Assembly (NCBI GenBank): GCA_023512835.1
Contig: CM042091.1
Coordinates: 43,786,107-43,850,106, forward strand
Length of the DNA stretch: 64,000 bases
Direction: 5' to 3'
DNA from: Taxillus chinensis
Lineage: Eukaryota > Streptophyta > Magnoliopsida > Santalales > Loranthaceae
Shown here piece by piece: positions 56,847-64,000 of the stretch (positions are counted from its first letter, which is position 1; each line of letters begins with the position of its first letter). The translations under genes were made by a program, and so were the position numbers. A model generated the notes under the pieces. The model was not told the origin of the DNA. It made no database searches and was given only the letters and a program-made list of their open reading frames with translations.

Positions 56847-58778
56847 TGTCACGCCCCCAAATTCCAGGGAACCCGGAACTAGGAACATGACTTCCCCTTG
56901 CCCGCACCCGAAAGGTCAAGGGGTTGGTGACTAGCACCAATAGAGACTACACCGCGGGTGCTGTCTCAAATATGCAACCCTGTACGACCATACATCAAGG
57001 GTAATCCTGTACTTTCCCATACATCATCATGCATACAATAAGTCAAACAGTCATACAGACATCACATCACAAACAGTATGCAAATATAACTGTCCACGGA
57101 CTCATGTCCGGGATACAAATATAATACAATACAGAATATAGTATTGTATCATACATCAGAGTAGTGGGCACGTCCTTCTGGAAGAAAGTCCTCTACTAGT
57201 CTCGGGTCACACCTGAAAAAGGTAAACAACAAGTAGGGGTGAGCGACAAGCTCAGTAGGTGACCCCAACACTCCACATCATGCAGACATACAAGTCTATA
57301 TTACATGCTCCGTGTACTCGTGCACCGTGTAGTATGCACAATCATCAGGACTCGGCTGGGCAAACAAACATCAGGGACCCAGCCGCCTATACAGACGCCT
57401 TGTCCACGATCCTCCATGGGATCCCAGCTCAGGGCACTTAGCCCTAGCTCCACGAGCTCAACGGCTCAACTCAAGCCTTAGCCTGTCCACAGCGCAATAT
57501 GCCCGGCCACAGTCGCCACACAAGCCTGCCATCGGTGCATATGCCTGCCACGTCAACCACATAGCACCATCGGTGCATCACGGTGAGAACTCAAATAAGT
57601 CACGGAGTCCATGCCCCAATACCTCACACCAACATACTAACATTAGTATGGCATGTCATTCTCAACATTTCCTTTGGAACTGTAGCCAGTCTTCACAAGT
57701 AAAACCTCAATCCTTGATTTATGAAGGAAGTACCCATAGCAGCTATTTTCTTGAAATCAAAAGTCCCGGCATTGGGTTCCCATATCATAAATAAGATAAT
57801 CTGATTTTTGGGGATTTTTCTGAGATGTCTAACCCCACTTTCCAAAAATTCACCACTACGAACTTTTGGGCTTTTCCGAGATTTTACACTAAATCCCAAT
57901 TTTCACATTTTGAAAGAGTGGGAATTAATTTTTCTAGTATTTTTCTTTGAATCCGAATGGGGAGTATTTCGTTATTTACATTGTAACTTAAGTATACTTG
58001 AGGCATAATGGTTTACAATGTAAATGTCCAGTGCGATGCGGACAGACCGCTGCGAATACTTGTTGCGGATTGAAGCTGCGGATTTGATGCTGCGGAGCGA
58101 TGCTACGGACTGATGCTACGGATCCGGACTACTCCTCCAGACTACTGATCCAGACTAACTCCTCTGGACTACTGATCCGGACTAACTACTCCGGACTACT
58201 GATCCGGACTAACTCCTCCAGACTACGATCCGGACTAACTACTCCGGACTACCGATCCGGACTAACTACTCCTGGACTATTGATCCGGACTAACTACTCC
58301 GGACTACTGATCCGGACTAACTCCTCCGGACTACTGATCCGGACTAACTACTCCGGACTACTGATCCGGACTAACTCCTCCGGACTATTAACTTTGACCC
58401 TACAGTTCGCCCAGGGTACTATTCATCATCGTTTTTGGCCTGTTCTTCGTCTGGAAGCAACCCAGTGACCCCCAGACGCTCATAAACACATGTTTTACGC
58501 AATAAACTGCAATATTTACTTGAAAACGCGTCCTAAATGCCTCTAATTCGCACGATAACAGCAGAAATACACACAAATCATCTATTCATCTAGATCTAAA
58601 TCTAGACGTCCATGGTTGACTTCTCAACCCTCATAAAATACACACTCATACAACCACAGATCACATATTCAAAGATAGGATCGAGATAAGACAGTTAAGG
58701 ACACCTACCTAGAAGATTATTTGCGATCCACGAGCTCCAATCGCCCCAAAATCGCCAAGAAAGCTCTTCACACTCTTC

Positions 58779-58827
<49 letters not shown>

Positions 58828-59226
58828 ACAAACACGCACGCACCAATAATTGGCAATTAAAGAGATAAGGCAGTTCTTAATTATATATATACTGTTGCCA
58901 ATAATTGGCCTCCCAGCAATAATTGACCCGAACGCAATTATTGACCTCCCGAGGTCACGAACTCCAAATTGAGCCCAATTACTGTCAAAACGCTCGAAAT
59001 GACGAGCACAATACTAAACAGATATTATCACACTCAAATGACTACTCAAATGCAAAGTCAACCAATAAACCCCGAAAAGTCAACAATCGGGTCAAACGGG
59101 ACCCCGACTCGGAATCGGGCCCAAGTACAGTCAAAATGCTCATATCGACGATTACACTACCGTCCAGATAGTTGCATTCTCATAGAATGACTATCTCTCA
59201 AAACTACCCAAATACGAGTCTTTACA
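56847..59226 (-). repeat. 5' LTR of the nested Tekay-like element
   Basis: The 2,380-bp LTR runs from tgtcacgccccc to acgagtctttaca on the plus strand. It has the pyrimidine-tract module at about 57200-57250, the hairpin at 57974-58025 and a 27-bp minisatellite at 58118-58390. It also has a block of about 225 bp (58390-58612) missing from the 3' LTR, and a long (CT)n at 58783-58824. Confidence 0.94.
58118..58390. repeat. 27-bp minisatellite in the 5' LTR, about ten copies
   Basis: The unit is roughly actactgatccggactaact plus cctccgg, with variants actcctcc and actactcc alternating. It gives a stop-free frame with GLLIRTNYS repeated, which is an artefact of the 27-base period. The (CT)n tract at 58783-58824 is also longer here than in the 3' LTR. 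Confidence 0.9.
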
Positions 59227-59518
59227 GTTGCAGTCGCGCCGTCGTGGAGAGGGAAGAGTAAGCGTCGGCTTCACGGGCGGCGGTTTCAGGGGTACCGTGG
59301 CCGAGTTGGTGCGATCCGCACGGGGAAAGTAGAGAGGCGGTGCGACATCGCACGCGTTGGAGTGACCCGTGCGCCGTGTGTCCGAGCGTCTCCGTGAGTC
59401 TGGGCGTCCGTGCGTCGCCGCACTGGGGTGGTGAAGAGGGGCGGCGGCATCTGTGCCGCCGCCGTTGCCAGGGTGCGCCTGCGTGCGCACCATGAGGCCA
59501 GAGGGAGCGTGTGCGTCT

Positions 59519-59720
59519 CCCTTATATATATATATATATATTTATATATTTAGGTAAATAATATATATAAATATGATTATAAATAGATATATATATATAT
59601 ATATACATAGGTAAATAATGTATACATATGATTATAATTGGTTATATAAATGTAATTAGGTAAATAATATATATATATATATGATTATAAATGGATATAT
59701 TTATATATACACACATGTAT
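59519..59720. repeat. (AT)n-rich zone in the outer LTR
   Basis: Runs of tatatata alternate with gattataaa and ggtaaataat words, apparently a roughly 60-base unit repeated about three times (taggtaaataat at 59551, 59608 and 59657). Confidence 0.75.
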
Positions 59721-60755
59721 ATATATGTTTAAGTTCGAATAGTTATAGAGGGTTGAAAACGTGAGAGTTTCGTTAGGGATTTAATGTAGTTAGTTTAATA
59801 ATAGGGTTGGTCTCATAAATATTTTGGCTCGAGACTATTGGTTGATGATCTAAATGTGGAACTGTGACATTTAATATTGTTTGGTGATTTAGATGCTTGT
59901 AATGCTTTATATATTGTACATTGAATTTTTTTTACATGTCTTGCTTGTTGTTTCGATATATGTGAATTAGTAGTTGGGTTGTGGAGGTTGTTGGGTAACC
60001 GCAAGTCCCACCTAGGGCTGGCAAGAGGCCACAGGTCCCCTAAGTGGTTGGTTGACCCAGGTCCCATATGTGGCAGGTTGTCAACAGGGACACTGTGGGT
60101 CCCACATACGGCTATTTGGAAAAGAAAATATATGATCCCTTGGGGTCGGTTGTGAGGTTATGGATGGTCGGGTTATAACGTCAATAGTTTGGTGACATGA
60201 TTGTGATATGTTCGTTGCTCGTTGTAAATAAATGAAATGAGAGTTGTTTTATTCCGACTGCTTAACTTAGGTCCTCGGTGGTAGAGTAGAACACTACACT
60301 GGTACAAACATACACTGAGCATTTAGATCTAAGAATTTATGTAATAGGGAGCTGGAGATGGGGATCACCTACTGGGCACTCGTGCTCACCCTACTTCATT
60401 TCTTTTTTTTTACAGGTCGTAGGGAGTAGCTGGTGGAGTCATAGCAGAGCTGGTTGGAGCATTTTCAGAGTAGGATTCATATTATGAACCTATCCTTTAC
60501 TTTGATTTATTTGACTATTTCCTTTTCCGGACTTGGGTATGTGGCAGTTGTACAAACTTGATTGGTTGGACTCTAATTATTTGTAGATATGTTTACTAAT
60601 AGCTTGTGTGTTGCATTGGATTATTTGTAAGTACAATGTTACCCCCGTTGTAGTATTGTACAGGATAGAATCAAACACCAACCCCTCGATCCCTAGAATG
60701 GGCGTGGGGAAGTCGCGTTCCTGGTTCTATAGGTTTCAGAATTTGGGGCGTGACA

Positions 60756-61338
60756 CTTTGTGTGCCATTTCATCCATATCCTGACCACCACTGGTCTACC
60801 TGCCTTGGCATCTGAATTCGATCGTCTGTACACCCACGCAGCCTCTCACAACATGACACCTGCACAATTTCTCTGCTAGCATACAGCTTTGTTCATGTAT
60901 GTTCACAGCGTTGAATACACTGCTTAACTTCCCATGACGCGTTGTGTTCTCTCTATACACATACTTGTACATGGTCGAACATTAGCACTGTCTTTTATAC
61001 TGGTCTATGCTCTTAAATATTCTGGTGCTTGTTCCACACCCAGAAAAGGGGAGTGATCTCAGGGGGGCAAGATCTTAGGGGGGCTCGTATTACAAGGTAA
61101 GGATCATACGAGCGAACATTATATATAAAGAGAGTGTTATCACATTCAAACAGATACTCCCTAATCTTTGGTTAACGAATGCAAAGAAATCAAATATGTG
61201 AGACATGCCCAAACCATACTGGTTAACTTGTTCCTCAACGTCAAATCAGGTTTAATATTAAATTCAAATAACCATCTGAACCTTATACAACTATTAATCC
61301 ATGAGTCTTAAAGTACTAGACTTCAAATAGGGGGAGAT
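60756..61338. other. Flank of the outer element; purine-rich blocks at the end
   Basis: No domain is recognised. At 61034-61080 three related purine-rich blocks occur (aaaaggggagtgatc, tcaggggggcaagatc, ttaggggggctcg), and at 61327-61336 agggggagat. These look like polypurine tracts of a copia-type element and could belong to the element into which the chromovirus inserted. I see no duplication matching the left side. Confidence 0.35.
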
Positions 61339-62290
61339 TATTGGGAAAAATATGATTTGGTGAAGCTTTCACGAATTTCTCTAAGTCTGGTAACTTGAAG
61401 ACCCGAATGGTCAAAGAGTCAAAGTTTGAAGAAGAGAAAACTATCAATGCACGAGATGATAGACGACTCAGAGACTTGAAGAGTCGAAGAAGTCATAGTT
61501 AGAAATTGACAATAAAATAAATGACTCGAAGACCCAAAGATAGGGAAATTGAAGAGTCAAAGAAAATGCCCCAATGAAAGCTGACAAAACATAAGATAAC
61601 ACTGAGACTCGAAGACTCTAAGAGTCAAAGGGTTGAAGATACTCAATCACGTAACCGTCAACACACAACAATTCTAAGACTAGAAGGTCGAAGAGTTAAG
61701 ATGGTGGAACTTCAAGAACTAACTGAACATAAAATGTAATTAACGAAGGCTTAAAAAGTCATAGACTCAAAGAGACGAAGAGTTGAAGATAGTTAAACAG
61801 AAGAATTTGTCTATCTATAAATAAGGCCAAGACTCGTAAACTCGAAAGGTGAAGAGTCAAAGACTCAGCTCATAATATATTGTAATTGGCTAAGTAAAAT
61901 GCTCGAAGAGTTGAAGACTCATAGAGTCTAAGACTCATCATATGTTCGTAGACCCGAAAAATCAAAAGGTCGTAGAATGTCTTAGTCACCTTAGGCGAAC
62001 TAAGCGTCTTGAAGGAATAGAGTCGAAGACTCGTAGCACAAGAGAGCGAGTAGAGGTCAAGTTAACCCATCATGATAACTCTAAGAGTCAAATCGAGAGT
62101 CGAAAAGAGTCGAAGACTCAAATATCATAGAGCGTAATACATGACATAACCTAAACTAATATATGCTACGAAAAGTCAAAAAACTCGCAGGATCTAACGT
62201 TGTCGAAGCCAAAAGCATTATTGCACATAACTACAAGGCTTGACCCAAATCTTTGAGTCACTAAATCTTTGAAGCACTAGATCTTGAGTC
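61339..62290. repeat. Low-complexity gactcgaagagtc-rich stretch, possibly a copia-type LTR
   Basis: It begins ttattgggaaaaatatg just after a polypurine-like tract, as an LTR would. It is dominated by irregular repeats of gactcgaag, gagtcaaag and gagtcgaag. Because gactc and gagtc are complementary, the strand can fold in many ways. No right-hand LTR end or duplication was found. Confidence 0.4.
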
Positions 62291-64000
62291 ACTCTCGTCA
62301 TCACCCGTTTTTGACCGGGCTCGTCTGGATTTTGTGAAAGGACTCCATGCTAGTTCATTCCATTGATCCTAGAGTCATCCTGCACAAGGCTCGCACAAAC
62401 CATTAAAGAAAAGAAAAACACAGAGTCGCCACCAAACAAATTAAAGGTGTGATTGGGCACCTAGAAAAAAGAAAGGTCTACGGTTCCAGAGAATTAGGTT
62501 CGGGAGTCGGTTACGTGTGGGGAAGGAAGAAAAATTCTTGCACCCCCACAACGCCCACAATTGGTACCTAGTCTTGATCTATGGGTGTTTGCTTGCTCTA
62601 TTATTTATTCTAAAAAAAGAGTTTTTGTATTTTTAATTTTAAGAAAAAGAAAGATTTTAGGATCTAGGCCTTAAAACAACAAAGAAAAAGATTTTAATAA
62701 AGTAAATAAAAAGGGACATTCTAATTTTAGAAAAAGAATGTGGGATCTAGGCCCGTGTGACGTATTGCATTTTTATAAGAAAACAAAAGTAATTTTCCCT
62801 TTTTTAGAAAAGAAAACAAAAGCAATTTGAATTCAAATAAGAAAATATCGCCACAATTGATATTGGCCCAAGCGAGACTAGGATGTGAGCATCCAGGGCT
62901 CAACCCTCATGACCGCCCAGGCCTTGTTTAAATTTTTCTAGAAGAGATTTGAGTTTTGTTTTTTTTACATTTTATTATTTTTTTGAAAATAATAAAGGAA
63001 GAAAAAAAAAAAGAGATGCAAGATGTTTGTTTTTTATATTTTCGTTTTTCTACTTTAGAGAGATGAGGAAAAAAAGGAAAAAGAAACGTTTTTGGGTTTT
63101 ATGTTTGAAAACAAATGAAAAAAAATAAGATAAAATAAAATAAAATAAATAAAAGTAGAGAACCTGGAGGAAAGAAAATGATGCGGTGGGAGCCCCTTTT
63201 TTCCTTCGAGTAATGCCTTCAAAGAGTTTCCCGAAAGCACAAAGGTTGAAAAAGAATTTTTCCAGTGTCGGCTCCTCCCCGTGAAGACGAACGGTGATTC
63301 TAGGTGCTTTTTCCCTTAGAAAATGAGTATATCTCTCTTTGTGATTCCCAGGATACTCTCTCTCTCCCTCGGTTTTTATCTCTGGAAATTTAGTCGAAAG
63401 CTCTCTCTCGAATAACCTCCTCTCGATACTTGATAATTGATGCCCCTCCTTTGCCTCTTGGGGCGGTCTATTTATAGGAATCCCAGGGGAGACAGCCCGT
63501 GCCTCGGCATTTATTGGATGCCTTACGGTCCCCATGAGTTAACTACATCGTTCCAATGAATTAATGACTTCGAAATGGAATTCTCGGTTCCCAGCGATTT
63601 ACAATAATTCACAGTTCCGTGCTTTGAAAAAGGAGTCCCAAGGTGCTCGAAAATAAATAAATTGTTTGAGATTATTTAATCCTCTGTTGTACCTGGACGC
63701 TTTGGTGGGTAAGGGCGGAATGCATTTCCTGGATGTATTGGAGCCGTTGGGAATTAATGGTCATGCAATCCCCAGGGTCAACCGTGATGTCCCGAGGAAA
63801 ATGACATTTAATTACGAGGTCTTCCGTCCCTATGCTCAAAAATGGAGTTCCGAGACATTTGAATGTAATATTTGGAGACTCCTCAATTCCCACGCTTAAA
63901 AAGAGGGTTCCGAGACACCTGGCATTTAATGCACTTAAAAAGATTTTTCGAGTCCCGATGCTTTGGAGTCACTCCCGGACATTGTAGAGGAGCTATTTTG
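62291..64000 (-). mobile_element. Probable Tat/Ogre-type LTR, minus orientation, cut by the window edge
   Basis: The block around 62420-62540 (agagtcgccaccaaac, aaggtctacggttcc, ggagtcggttacgtg) is of a type I associate with the LTR/leader of large Tat/Ogre gypsy elements. A TATA box on the minus strand (cctataaataga, 63468-63479) with a GA-rich stretch downstream at 63350-63370 indicates leftward transcription. At 63780-63950 the word ttccgagaca recurs. Long frames here (such as 63050-63535) contain no domain and cross the promoter region. The ends are not visible. Confidence 0.45.
63468..63479 (-). promoter_or_regulatory. TATA box of the right-edge LTR
   Basis: tctatttatagg on the plus strand reads cctataaataga on the minus strand, a near-consensus plant TATA box with GC-richer flanks. 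It sets the orientation of the LTR. Confidence 0.5.

Larger units (their letters stand above)
42501..59226 (-). mobile_element. Complete nested Tekay-like chromovirus, minus strand
   Basis: Both LTRs (56847-59226 is 5', 42501-44508 is 3'), the primer-binding site, gag, pol and the polypurine tract are present, flanked by a perfect 5-bp duplication gttgc (42496-42500 and 59227-59231). A 6.8-kb block (48549-55360, a solo LTR holding a copia element) separates gag from the zinc knuckle and pol. The LTRs differ by only a few percent in the stretch I compared (about 400 bp), but they differ in length by 372 bp. Stops, frameshifts and a changed protease residue make it non-autonomous. Confidence 0.95.
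34229..60755 (+). mobile_element. Outer Tekay-like chromovirus, 5' LTR not found, with nested insertions
   Basis: Gag starts at 34229. Pol is split by a solo LTR (36992-39567). A polypurine tract (41785-41797) leads into the 3' LTR, which is itself split by the 42501-59226 element and ends at 60755. Without the insertions the surviving element is about 7.2 kb plus one terminal repeat. Immediately upstream of gag there is neither an LTR end nor an initiator-Met-tRNA primer-binding site; a different ORF abuts instead, so the 5' end was probably deleted. Gag, the FIDD-type RT box and the C-terminal chromodomain fit the Tekay (Del) lineage. Confidence 0.85.
41798..60755 (+). mobile_element. 3' LTR of the outer Tekay-like element, split by the nested element
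   Basis: It begins tgtaaaggcccgtacc and ends atttggggcgtgaca. The nested element occupies 42501-59226 plus a 5-bp duplication, so the LTR itself is 41798-42500 joined to 59232-60755, about 2.2 kb. A TATA box (tataaata, 42195-42202) precedes the leader-like gaggagaacctagg. The right part holds the pyrimidine-tract module ending tacag|gtc at 60411-60418 and an (AT)n-rich zone at 59519-59720. The 59230-59500 stretch is unusually GC-rich. Confidence 0.88.

Noticed and set aside
58100..58468. Open frame encoding GLLIRTNYS repeats, superficially like a repeat protein
   Set aside because: The 27-bp DNA period keeps all frames open; the 3' LTR copy of the array breaks the frame and no start or domain is present.
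59227..59500. GC-rich island with a 100-residue minus-strand frame, possible host exon
   Set aside because: It lies inside the right part of the outer LTR once the nested element is removed; no homology or splice pattern is visible.
63050..63535. 161-residue minus-strand open frame
   Set aside because: It starts upstream of, and crosses, the predicted TATA box of an LTR, ends in a poly-Phe/Leu AT-rich run, and has no recognisable motif.

Overview
The window is nuclear DNA from a flowering plant, probably a eudicot. Two host genes with plant-type introns are recognisable, and most of the rest is LTR retrotransposon sequence of the classes that fill plant chromosomes: Ty3/gypsy chromoviruses, Ty1/copia, solo LTRs, a hAT transposase relic and small inverted-repeat elements. 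I see no rRNA, tRNA, CRISPR or organellar insert. The species cannot be told from the sequence alone.

Host genes. At the left edge, on the minus strand, is the first coding exon (945-1204) of a membrin-type Golgi SNARE; the rest of that gene lies in or beyond the first 944 bases. At 22701-24267 on the plus strand is a complete five-exon plant cysteine oxidase (PCO) gene. All splice sites keep frame, and the iron-binding histidines (134, 136, 201 of 282 residues) are present. PCOs are the oxygen sensors of the plant Cys/Arg N-degron pathway.

Left and middle repeats (2-34 kb). In order: a degraded minus-strand LTR (2256-3579); a non-autonomous DNA element filled with a CT-rich minisatellite (about 4796-5731); a possible second small element (6083-6478); a decayed minus-strand copia gag (8470-10010). 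The LTR of that copia was split by a Galadriel-like chromovirus (10075-15567). A further gypsy-type LTR (to 18698) and a solo LTR (18725-20916, duplication gttgt) follow. After the PCO gene comes a hAT transposase pseudogene (29775 down to 25480), cut by a solo LTR (26468-28510, duplication agtaa). Next is a broken ORF of plant-transposon type (30806-34200), itself interrupted.

Right half (34-61 kb): one insertion tower. A plus-strand Tekay-like chromovirus (34229-60755, no 5' LTR found) carries a solo LTR in pol (36992-39567, duplication ttcag). Its 3' LTR is split by a complete minus-strand Tekay-like element (42501-59226, duplication gttgc). That element holds a solo LTR of another family (48549-55360, near-duplication tacct/tactt), and that LTR holds a copia element (50207-55050, duplication aattt). 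The order of insertion can be read directly from the nesting. Every retroelement coding region carries stops or frameshifts, so none is autonomous as it stands. The right edge (62.3-64 kb) looks like a Tat/Ogre-type LTR read leftwards.

The least ordinary signals are in the LTRs. One is a strict 20-bp tandem array in the copia LTR, where nearly every unit keeps a MYB-core-like CNGTTA. A similar 19-20-bp array sits just upstream of a TATA box in an unrelated gypsy LTR. A hairpin is conserved beside a minisatellite whose repeat sequence differs between copies of one LTR family. A pyrimidine-tract/AG module recurs across divergent LTR families.
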